A stretch of 9,143 nt of DNA, from positions 1-9,143 of the forward strand of contig DAOUTL010000047.1 in NCBI GenBank assembly GCA_030626685.1. The letters run 5' to 3'. The translations under genes were made by a program, and so were the position numbers. The stretch is from Candidatus Bathyarchaeota archaeon (GTDB lineage: Archaea; Thermoproteota; Bathyarchaeia; Bathyarchaeales; Bathycorpusculaceae). This document shows, in pieces, positions 1 to 6,525 of this stretch. Each line of letters starts with the position of its first letter. The first letter of the stretch is position 1. The notes under the pieces are model-generated. The model made no database searches. It worked only from the letters and a program-made list of their open reading frames with translations, and had not been told where the DNA came from.

Positions 1-1
1 T

Positions 2-2440
2 TCTGAAAGTTATGATCCTGACCCTGATGGGGGCATCGCCCTTTACATTTGGAACTTCGGAGATGGAACTGTAGAGAACACAACCGACACGATTATAACC
101 CATAACTATACTGCCCTCGGCATCTACACCGCGTCGCTAACAGTTTTGGATGATCAGCCCGCTGAAGGAGGATCCCAAAGCAAACCAAAGCATCTTGATG
201 TAAAGGTTGTGAGCCCAGCACCAGTAGCCAAGTTTGATTTCTGGCCTGACGTGGCTGTCATAAACAGGAATGTAACTTTTGATGCTTCTGCCAGCTATGA
301 TCCTGACCCTGATGGGGGCATCGCCCTTTACATTTGGAACTTCGGAGATGGAACTGTAGAGAACACAACCGACACGATTATAACCCATAACTACACTAAA
401 ACAAAAGTCTACAAAGTTACCTTAAAAGTGATGGATATCGAGGGACTTTGCTCAGACATTTACTGGGACAACATTGAAGTTGTTGAACGTCGGGACATCG
501 AGGTAACAAATGTTACCGCATATCCAAGCGAATTGATGCGAGGATTTAATGCAACGATAGAATTCACAACCGCCAATAAGGGATTTGCTGACGAAAGTTT
601 CAACGTCACGGCCTACTATAATCGAACAGAAGTCGATTGGACCAACATTACGGCAACCGAATGGGTTAAAATAGAACAACTGACAAGAGAAAACATCTCA
701 AAACAATCTGAACCAGAATGGAAACTCACAGACGCTTCCAGCACTTACAATCCGACCAACTGGGTGCTAAACAAATGGGAACCAGGCGCTGAACCACAAA
801 ATGAGTTCACAAGGGTTAGAGTTGGCAACAATACTGGCTATTGGACCATAAACCCCGGTAAATTAAATGAAGCAGACTCCACTGCAACCTTGGTTTCTGG
901 AACCCCCCTTACAACAGGCGGCTGGATATGGGAAGAAATAATCTATGGAGACTTTTCGGCTGGAAACTGGAGCTTTACGGTTAGGCTTTATTCTACACAC
1001 GAGAATGTAAACGTAACCATATGGGTTCGCATACTAAAAAGCAAAAGCCCAAACCCCCAAGCAGAAGGAGCCCAAGTAACCGTGCTGAAAGATTGGGAAC
1101 CTCTCTTTTCAGCTAAGCCCTTACTTACAAGCGTTCAACTGTTCTCCGGAAATGTTTCCGTGGACGCAGCAACATTCGCCAACGAATATCTTTACGTTGA
1201 GTTTCAACTTGAAGTTACAGAAAACGAGGCTGGCAACGATACAGAAGTGGTCTTCCAGATCGGAGCTGATAAAGGCTCTGAAAAACCAAAAATCACAGCT
1301 GCAACGTTCAGCTACAAAAAGTCATATGTTATTTATTGGGATACTGGGGATGTGATCCCAGGAGACTATTGGATTATGGTCAAAACCAGCGAAGTTCCAC
1401 ATGAAACAAACATAACCAACAACCTCAAATTGAGCAGCGACTTCGTACATCTAAAACTCGCCATCCCTGTTGCTAAGTTTGTCAATTCACCGATTGTTCC
1501 AATTGTGAATGAAACGGTAATCTTTGATGCTTCTGAAAGCTATCACATGGATCCGAATGGAACAATCACCTGCTACGTATGGAATTTTGGAGATGGAACC
1601 GTAGAGAACACAACTAACCCCATTATACCCCACAACTACATCGACCCCGGCGTTTACAAGGTTAATCTAACAGTCGCCGACAACTTCAATCAGACAGACT
1701 TTGCAACAAAATACATAGAGGTTAAAGCATACTATCCACTAGAAGTAACAATTAAAGTGGGTACCATACACTTCCCAGGCGAAAAAGCTGAATTCTACAT
1801 CCTTACATTAAGATCAGGCGAGAGGTTTGACATTTCAGAAATCAAAGCACTTCTAATTCTCAACGGAGAAATCTTCGAAAACTTGACAGATAACGTTAAG
1901 CCTGTGGTGACAGGTCTTTACCTAATAAGCTACGAGATACCATTGAATGCCTCAGCCGGAGAATACTTGCTTCTTGTTGATGCAAGCTATTATGTTGAGG
2001 AAGCAAACCTAAGCCTTAAAGGAACAGCTCAGGAAAGCTTCTCAATAAGTTCCACATTAACGGGTTGGAACGCATTACTGGTCAAAATTGACGACGATAT
2101 TGGAACTATAAAGACTAATGTAGGCTACATTACCCTAAATCTAACCACTATCAACGCTACCTTGTCGGGTTTAATTGTTGATGCTGAAGGTGAAATACTC
2201 GCTAGAATCGACACTGCCCTAGGATCAGTCATCACAAAACTTGACAACATCGGCGGTACAGTAACCGAAATCAATGGAAACACTGTTACAATTAACACAT
2301 CTCTAGGAGATCTACAAACCTCAGTTGGCGGCTTACAGTCAACCTTAACAATAGGCATAGCCGCAGCATCCATACTCTCAGCCATAGCAGCAATAGCAGC
2401 CATCATAATCTTGTTACGCATCAAGAAGCTCAGTAAATAG
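2..2440 (+). CDS. Large PKD/CARDB-like cell-surface protein with C-terminal anchor (5' partial)
   Basis: The frame is open from base 2, so the true start lies left of the window; the in-frame TTG at 146 is internal. 812 residues are visible. In order they are: the tail of a PKD domain (1-60, with WNFGDG), a second PKD domain (about 72-162), the first half of a CARDB-like domain (163-215), an inserted beta-rich module (about 214-433), the second CARDB half (437-483), a third PKD domain (490-575), an Ig-like domain (578-683), a Thr/Ile/Leu-rich repetitive stalk (684-780), a membrane helix (781-805) and the basic tail RIKKLSK. Many N-x-S/T sequons fit a glycosylated archaeal surface protein. PKD and CARDB domains are known as adhesion or spacer modules; the ligand cannot be read. 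Anchoring is by the C-terminal helix with most of the chain outside the cell. No catalytic motif is seen. An oligo-T terminator follows the stop. Confidence 0.9.
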   Translation, partial: SESYDPDPDGGIALYIWNFGDGTVENTTDTIITHNYTALGIYTASLTVLDDQPAEGGSQSKPKHLDVKVVSPAPVAKFDFWPDVAVINRNVTFDASASYDPDPDGGIALYIWNFGDGTVENTTDTIITHNYTKTKVYKVTLKVMDIEGLCSDIYWDNIEVVERRDIEVTNVTAYPSELMRGFNATIEFTTANKGFADESFNVTAYYNRTEVDWTNITATEWVKIEQLTRENISKQSEPEWKLTDASSTYNPTNWVLNKWEPGAEPQNEFTRVRVGNNTGYWTINPGKLNEADSTATLVSGTPLTTGGWIWEEIIYGDFSAGNWSFTVRLYSTHENVNVTIWVRILKSKSPNPQAEGAQVTVLKDWEPLFSAKPLLTSVQLFSGNVSVDAATFANEYLYVEFQLEVTENEAGNDTEVVFQIGADKGSEKPKITAATFSYKKSYVIYWDTGDVIPGDYWIMVKTSEVPHETNITNNLKLSSDFVHLKLAIPVAKFVNSPIVPIVNETVIFDASESYHMDPNGTITCYVWNFGDGTVENTTNPIIPHNYIDPGVYKVNLTVADNFNQTDFATKYIEVKAYYPLEVTIKVGTIHFPGEKAEFYILTLRSGERFDISEIKALLILNGEIFENLTDNVKPVVTGLYLISYEIPLNASAGEYLLLVDASYYVEEANLSLKGTAQESFSISSTLTGWNALLVKIDDDIGTIKTNVGYITLNLTTINATLSGLIVDAEGEILARIDTALGSVITKLDNIGGTVTEINGNTVTINTSLGDLQTSVGGLQSTLTIGIAAASILSAIAAIAAIIILLRIKKLSK
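11..108 (+). repeat. 98-bp exact intragenic repeat, copy 1
   Basis: These bases are identical, base for base, to 296-393 (offset 285 bp, exactly 95 codons). They encode the core of a PKD domain including the WNFGDG motif. Flanking codons differ. Identity at silent positions implies a recent tandem domain duplication or gene conversion. Confidence 0.95.
296..393 (+). repeat. 98-bp exact intragenic repeat, copy 2
   Basis: Second copy of the PKD-core repeat at 11-108. The third PKD domain of the same gene (about 1545-1640) has the same protein motif but has diverged at the DNA level, so only these two copies were recently homogenised. Confidence 0.95.
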
Positions 2441-2457
2441 CCTCAATCGTCCACCAA

Positions 2458-2477
2458 ACGTTTTTTCTATTTTTTAT
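2458..2477 (+). terminator. Oligo-T archaeal terminator
   Basis: Two T-runs (TTTTTT at 2461-2466 and TTTTTT at 2470-2475) begin about 20 bases after the surface-protein stop codon. There is no strong hairpin. Archaeal RNA polymerase terminates at such T-tracts. The next gene is convergent, so termination here is expected. Confidence 0.6.
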
Positions 2478-2509
2478 GGATAGTTAAGCTAATTTTGATT
2501 TTCATAATC

Positions 2510-3327
2510 TCATCCTTTGCAGCCTGTATCTAAACAATTTTTCAGAAAAAGGGGAGAGATGAAAGTTTCTATTAGCTGCCACTTTTTACGGGTCGGGTGG
2601 AGGGCGACCAAATTCCGTTCGTATCCGCTACATATAGCAACGATGTCAAAGATGTCTATCTTACATTCTTCGGGTGCAAGGTCTGCTCCTGGAAACCAGT
2701 TAGGACTTGGTATTCCGTTTCCTGAGCTGCCGTAGGCTCCGCACGCCAAAACCATGTCGTAAATGTCTATCTTGTAGTAGCCCTCACGAGGCTTGGGTCC
2801 CTCAACCCATTTCCAAACAAAATCTATTTCACCAAGCGGCGGGACTTCAAGGAAAAAGTATCGGTTTGCCTTAAGGTCAAACGGCTGGTGGAGGGATAAT
2901 GTGGGGCTAGGCTGTACATTGTATCCTGCCATAAAAGTCCTGCGTCTGATCCAAGATAGTAGCCTGTAGGCGGATTCGGTGCGTAGTAATAGGTGATGGT
3001 TATGTTCCAAGGCAATTCTAGAGGTATATATATGGGTACGAAAACGTTGTGAAAATATACATCTTGACCAGCTCTAATTATGAAGTTTATGTTTTCATGG
3101 ATTGGCATGCCGTCTGCTGTTACGTTGATTACCTGCACTATTGAGTCGTTAGTGAATTGAACTTCTGATCCGTCGCAAATGAATGAAACGGTTTTCTTTT
3201 CCATTAACGGGCATAGCGGAGCTTGACTGAGTTTTTCTATGAGTTCATCTTTTGTTAGCAAAGGCTCCGCCAATGTCGTAAAGGGAATAGAATAGGAAAG
3301 AAGTTTGATGCAGATCCTAGAAAACAA
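2510..3327 (-). pseudogene. Secreted protein with C-terminal dockerin-like domain, 5'-truncated and frameshifted
   Basis: Two overlapping minus-strand frames make one protein. The upstream frame (3327 down to about 2895) carries beta-rich extracellular sequence ending in GYYLGSDAGLLWQDTMY. The downstream frame (about 2893 to 2510) continues with LHQPFDLKANRYFFLE and then two related half-repeats, KIDIYDMVLACGAYG and KIDIFDIVAICSGY, separated by an N-W-F-P-G-A-D-L linker. These resemble the paired segments of dockerin type I domains as they occur in archaeal secreted proteins, although the acidic calcium loop of classical dockerins (D-x-N-x-D-G) is not kept. Restoring one base in the CCC run read at 2893-2895 joins the frames as HYP-LHQPFDLK. 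No signal peptide is visible: the 5' end runs into a foreign AT-rich segment at about 3297. It is likely a decayed gene, though a sequencing indel could explain the frameshift alone. A cohesin-like gene lies at 6616-8016. Confidence 0.75.
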
Positions 3328-3708
3328 GGTTATATACTAAATCTAACAGAAACTGGATTACTTAGGAATGAGGGATATTATTCAATGTATAAGAAATATA
3401 AAGAATCTGATCTAAAGAACAATCCTTGGTTAAAGACACCATCTGGAGGGTGGGGAAGTTTACCTAAGAATAAACAACATCCTAAACGATTACATAAAAG
3501 AGCTATAAGAAGAACAGCAAAATTGTTTATTTCTCATTTATTTGATATACTATGGATGATTAAACATCCCAATCTTAAAATACCTAGACCTATGCACTTC
3601 AGAAATGCACCATTAAAAAATAATGAAATCATAGTGCCTTTCGATTCTTCCATAAATATAAAAAATTATATGAGTGAAAAAGATATATTGAATATTATAG
3701 ACATTTAA
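3298..3708 (+). pseudogene. 5'-truncated AT-rich ORF remnant, possibly transposase C-terminus
   Basis: The frame is open from 3259 (after TAG at 3256) to TAA at 3706-3708. Protein-like sequence starts at about 3301 (KFDADPRKQGYILNL), upstream of the first ATG at 3385, so the gene has lost its 5' end. The product is basic and Asn/Lys/Ile-rich. It includes the stretch HKRAIRRTAKLFISHLFDIL near its C-terminal third. That stretch vaguely recalls C-terminal ends of archaeal IS transposases, but I cannot assign a family. Base composition is clearly more AT-rich than the flanking surface-protein genes, which suggests mobile-element or viral origin. It abuts the truncated dockerin-like gene head to head. 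Confidence 0.5.
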
Positions 3709-3739
3709 GAACAAAAAGAAATGGAGAGAGAAACGAGAA

Positions 3740-4366
3740 ATGAGAAAGATTGCTTGGAATCGGAAAACCGTATCCATCACTCTTGCAGCAGTCATCATAC
3801 CCGTAAGCCTCTTGGTCGCTTTGGCACTAAACAGTATGTCACTGCATCAAGCACTGGAAATCGTCAATGTGGATGCGGTGAGCTGGAGCATGAACAGACC
3901 ATCAAACGACACGATCATCGACGAATATGTTAAAAACTTCTATAATGACACCTGCGTTGCAGTCTTGGAAATCCACATGTATAGATACCTTGAGGACGAT
4001 CCTCATTACAGTGATTGTATTGGATTCATGTTAAATGTGACTGCCGAGGTTACTGAGGGTTTCATTGATTACGTGGTGATTCGTTATCAGGTTAACCCTA
4101 CAAGTTCAAACGTAGGTCTTGATCCCAACGGTTTTGCATTACGAAACCTCAAGATGGAGAATATTGAATACTATGCTAACTATGTTACTGCGGTAGGCGT
4201 TAATCAACCTAAAAACTGTTCTCTGAAACACTGGAACTACTGGACGATGGGTTACGATAATGATGTTGAACAAGCGGTGAAAGTCACCGCGGAAATCCTA
4301 TGCTTCAACGGAACAGCCTACCAAGAAATCCACATACCAATTGACCTCTTTGTGCACGCAGTGTAA
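3740..4366 (+). CDS. Secreted or membrane-anchored protein of unknown function
   Basis: 208 residues, ATG start, with a purine-rich GGAGAGAG 9-10 bases upstream as a plausible ribosome binding site. The N-terminus has a basic segment (MRKIAWNRK) followed by one hydrophobic helix (about 10-30) that serves as a signal peptide or N-terminal anchor. The rest is soluble, extracellular-type sequence with several N-x-S/T sites and four cysteines (about residues 72, 93, 160, 188) that could form disulfides. No known domain is recognised. The gene is intact and is followed 5 bases after its stop by another signal-peptide ORF, so the two were probably cotranscribed. The segment EIHMYRYLEDDPHY resembles a segment of that downstream ORF, hinting at paralogy. 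Confidence 0.75.
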   Translation: MRKIAWNRKTVSITLAAVIIPVSLLVALALNSMSLHQALEIVNVDAVSWSMNRPSNDTIIDEYVKNFYNDTCVAVLEIHMYRYLEDDPHYSDCIGFMLNVTAEVTEGFIDYVVIRYQVNPTSSNVGLDPNGFALRNLKMENIEYYANYVTAVGVNQPKNCSLKHWNYWTMGYDNDVEQAVKVTAEILCFNGTAYQEIHIPIDLFVHAV

Positions 4367-4371
4367 ACACC

Positions 4372-4542
4372 ATGAAGAAACATTTAATCGCATTGATGTT
4401 GCTCACGCTGACGCTGTCACTGTTCTGCTATGTCCCTAATGCTTTTGCAGAGGAACCCCTAAGGGCTACCGTCGGCTTAGGCGTTCACATTCACCGTTAC
4501 TTTGAGGAGGATCTCGAGTATGGTGCTGAGACCACTTTGTAG
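4372..4542 (+). pseudogene. Signal-peptide protein gene truncated at the repeat array
   Basis: The ATG begins 5 bases after the preceding stop. The 56-residue product has a textbook signal peptide (MKKHLIALMLLTLTLSLFCY, then VPNAFA and likely cleavage before EE). About 30 mature residues follow before a TAG at 4540-4542. That stop lies within the first spacer of the repeat array that starts at 4527, so the original 3' end has been replaced by the array. The segment GVHIHRYFEEDLEY resembles EIHMYRYLEDDPHY of the upstream neighbour, consistent with a tandem paralogue that was cut short. No ribosome binding site is obvious; translational coupling is likely. Confidence 0.6.
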
Positions 4543-5153
4543 TTGTGAAATCATTTCAGTATTGAAATTCATAGTTGTGATGTGAACCACTAATGAACTG
4601 AGATCCATTTGTAGCGTGTGAAATATTATTAGAATATCCAAAGATAGAATGAGATCCATTCTATGATTATGAAACCATTTCAGTAAATGAAAGCTAGTGA
4701 TGAACCATACGAACCATGAGATCCATTTGTGTTTGTGAACCAAACTGATTATGAGAAATATAAATACTGTGAGACATATTTATGTTGCGAACCAAATAAA
4801 ATGTGAGACCCACTTATAAAATGTGAACCAGTAGGAGGATGGGATCCACGTAGATAATGTGAAATATTACTGATTGAAATCCAAGAAGAAATGTAATGTA
4901 AGCCATTATGTTAGTGATGTGATGTGAACCAAGTGTTTTATGAGATCCAGAAATAGAATGTAAGCCATGAAACGTTTGAGATCCATTCAAGTTGTGTGAA
5001 ACCACCGCATAATTTCTGAGATCCAAATGGATAATGTGAACCAAGTGTAAATTGAGATCCAGAATTTACCTGCGAGCCAATTTCATCCTCCTGAGACCAA
5101 TATTACTATGTAAGCCAAGGCTTTGTTGAGATCCAACCACACCATGTGAACCA
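4527..5153. repeat. TIGR-like array: alternating 9-nt repeats and mostly 9-nt spacers, 36-nt period
   Basis: Two repeat types alternate. Type A is TGAGATCCA, exact at 4599, 4650, 4717, 4941, 4977, 5017, 5053 and 5127. Type B is TGTGAACCA, exact at 4581, 4734, 4822, 4923, 5035 and 5145. Variants fill most other slots (TGTAAGCCA at 4897, 4959, 5109; TGAGACCA at 4527, 5092; TGTGAAATA at 4617, 4858; TGCGAACCA at 4786; TGCGAGCCA at 5071). More than twenty repeat-to-repeat steps are exactly 18 nt, so an A-spacer-B-spacer unit is 36 nt. Spacers differ: in the regular right half they are agtgtttta, gaaatagaa, tgaaacgtt, ttcaagttg, ccgcataatttc, aatggataa, agtgtaaat, gaatttacc, atttcatcctcc, atattacta, aggctttgt and accacacca. 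Steps of 17, 21 and 22 nt break any reading frame, so the array is not protein-coding. From established knowledge, TIGR arrays of TIGR-Tas systems have paired repeats flanking two short spacers and yield 36-nt dual-guide RNAs. The direction of transcription is not known. No Tas gene is in the window. Confidence 0.85.
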
Positions 5154-5171
5154 AACAGAAAGAGGAATTAT

Positions 5172-5354
5172 GTTTGAAGTAGAGGGAAATAAGAACTGTT
5201 TAAAATCATATACTTCTCTTAAACATGCTTCTATTAAATTAATAGTTCCTATATAGTTTACTTCTGTTACTTCTTGTGCATGTTCATAAGAATAACTAAC
5301 TGGAGTAATTGCTGCTAAATGGATTACATATTCAGGTTGGATTTTCTTATACCT
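5172..5354 (-). pseudogene. NAD-dependent epimerase/dehydratase (SDR) internal fragment
   Basis: The minus strand encodes IQPEYVIHLAAITPVSYSY, then a segment with EVNYIGTINLIEACL and FLFPSTS. This matches the mid-region of extended SDR nucleotide-sugar epimerases (HLAA after the third strand, the N-Y-x-G-T-x-N-L helix, and the S-T-S catalytic strand). The N-terminal GxxGxxG Rossmann motif and the downstream YxxxK catalytic pair are both missing. The fragment is cut on its 5' side next to an inverted repeat at about 5355 and on its 3' side at the end of the repeat array. It is AT-rich. The frame remains open into the array by chance. This is a dead remnant with no expected activity. Confidence 0.75.
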
Positions 5355-5359
5355 ACCCC

Positions 5360-5392
5360 AACAGCCTTGGAACAACCCAACCCAAGGCTGTT
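5360..5392. repeat. 11-bp perfect inverted repeat
   Basis: AACAGCCTTGG (5360-5370) and CCAAGGCTGTT (5382-5392) are perfect reverse complements separated by 11 bases. The element sits exactly at the boundary between the SDR fragment and an unrelated stretch. It could be the end of a mobile element, a hairpin of an IS200/IS605-type terminus, or an intrinsic hairpin; there is no adjacent T-tract to support a terminator. Confidence 0.6.
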
Positions 5393-5537
5393 CCCGTTGA
5401 ACCGGTATTCCAATCAGCAACATTAAATCTCTTAGAAGTCTACCTACCTTCAGTCTCTCCAGATGATCAGCTCTTACAACAAACGAAATCGGATCAAGAT
5501 CTTCTCCTGGCTTCTGAGGGTGATCTGAAGGAAAACA
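5393..5537 (-). other. Short unassigned coding-like remnant
   Basis: The minus strand is open from just after a TGA (complement of 5538-5540) down into the inverted repeat. It reads as coding-like sequence with PGEDLDPISFVVRADHLERL followed by KVGRLLRDLMLLIGIPVQRE. No start codon is found at the left of this stretch of protein and no family is recognised. The overlapping plus-strand frame (5309-5635) is also open but ends in low-complexity Phe/Ser-rich sequence, so the minus strand is favoured weakly. Confidence 0.25.
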
Positions 5538-6050
5538 TCAGAATCAGCGCCAGCATTGAAAGATTTATCTTCTCAATTCTATTCAACTATTCTTTCTCCT
5601 TTCTTAGACACTTTCAGCCCTACATCTTGGGCTAAGCAGTTCTCACTTCCTTAACTTCTGTCAAGGCTTGAAAGAAGAAAGAGGAAACAGAACAATTGGA
5701 GTTTGCATTTCTACCTCTCACACGAACTCAAATTTATGGTTTTCCCATTCTCCTTTCTTTTTAGCAATAAAACACTTATTTTCCTCTATAAAAATCTTAC
5801 AGAATTTTGTTCTTAGAAAATTATTGCTTGAAAAGTCAAGTTTCAATTCAAAACTTCTCCGATTGCATGTTACCTCACAAAACTATTGCAAATAACCAAC
5901 AGGGGGATATCAATTACTAATGTGTTACAGAGAACACGGTTAATCTAGTAAACTTTAGAAACAGTAAATCCTGTGCGACAGTAAAACAAGTTTTAAATTC
6001 TATAAACAAATAAATAAATTGGAATACTTAAAAGAGAAAGCTACGACCTG
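5538..6050. other. Gene-poor AT-rich stretch
   Basis: About 510 bp with no convincing coding frame on either strand. The open frame at 5668-5895 (+) encodes low-complexity Ser/Leu/Phe sequence without domain features. A weak hairpin (AGCCC 5616-5620 / GGGCT 5629-5633) is present. The right end (about 5990-6035) holds TATA-like AT-rich motifs that probably serve the next gene. Confidence 0.5.
6025..6034 (+). promoter_or_regulatory. Candidate TATA box for the 6072 gene
   Basis: TACTTAAAAG lies about 38-47 bases upstream of the TTG start, which would place transcription initiation near 6055-6060 with a short leader. Other AT-rich candidates lie close upstream (for example around 6000-6008), so the assignment is tentative. 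Confidence 0.3.
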
Positions 6051-6071
6051 AAAAAGGAACGTGGAAACTTA

Positions 6072-6506
6072 TTGGACAATCCTGTAGAAACTTCAGATAA
6101 ATGTGAACACGCTACGCGAAAGCAGTACTGCTTGATCAGCGCGTTATTAGGATGGCTCGGCGCCGTGAATTCACTGTTAATAGGGTTTTGGGTGCTTACC
6201 ACATGCCTTGAATTGTCACAAATTCCTCCAATGGAACAGTTACTTTTTCAAGCCTACATTACAATCATTGTGATGGCAGCCTCAGCGTTCGCATTTATAT
6301 ACGGCAGCTATGTAATATGGAAAACCAGCAGACGGAAAGGAGGCATAATCAACCTCTTAGGGGGACTAATACTCATACCTGTGTACATCTACTTCACACT
6401 TCTCTCTCAGCCTACTTTAAAGCCTACTTTATTCTGGCCTATGGAGATCCTTCTTCTTGCCCCCGCAATAATGAGTGGAATCATAGGTACATTAAAATTG
6501 AAGTAG
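6072..6506 (+). CDS. Four-helix integral membrane protein, unknown function
   Basis: 144 residues from a TTG start at 6072; no ATG or GTG start is available in frame at the N-terminal side (an in-frame TAA lies at 6015). GGA-containing purine motifs at 6051-6058 and 6063-6065 could serve as ribosome binding sites. Hydrophobic helices lie at about residues 21-45, 58-83, 91-112 and 123-141. A charged SRRKGG loop after helix 2 is probably cytoplasmic. The short hydrophilic N-terminus contains Cys11 and Cys20, and no catalytic or transport motif is recognised. It is convergent with the cohesin-like gene on its right. The start codon is the least certain part. Confidence 0.65.
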   Translation: MDNPVETSDKCEHATRKQYCLISALLGWLGAVNSLLIGFWVLTTCLELSQIPPMEQLLFQAYITIIVMAASAFAFIYGSYVIWKTSRRKGGIINLLGGLILIPVYIYFTLLSQPTLKPTLFWPMEILLLAPAIMSGIIGTLKLK

Positions 6507-6525
6507 AACGGTCTTGAGTTGACAA

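Noticed and set aside
2125..2424. Minus-strand open frame opposite the 3' end of the large surface protein
   Set aside because: It lies wholly within a well-supported coding region and reads as the antisense of the stalk and anchor.
4477..5044. Minus-strand open frames through the array (4477-4743 and 4814-5044) as genes for a repeat protein
   Set aside because: The 18-nt pitch is a multiple of three and so keeps frames open by itself. Steps of 16, 17, 20, 21, 22 and 26 nt shift the frame, and the products are low-complexity His/Ser/Leu sequence without start signals.
4527..5153. Reading the array as a CRISPR
   Set aside because: Repeats are only 9 bases, of two alternating types, and most spacers are 9 bases. 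CRISPR repeats are about 23-47 bases with spacers of about 30-40, and no cas gene is present.
5309..5635. Plus-strand open frame of 108 codons
   Set aside because: It overlaps the recognisable SDR fragment on the other strand, crosses the inverted repeat, and ends in Phe/Ser-rich low-complexity sequence, so it is probably a shadow.
5668..5895. Plus-strand open frame of 75 codons
   Set aside because: AT-rich low-complexity product, no ribosome binding site and no domain features.
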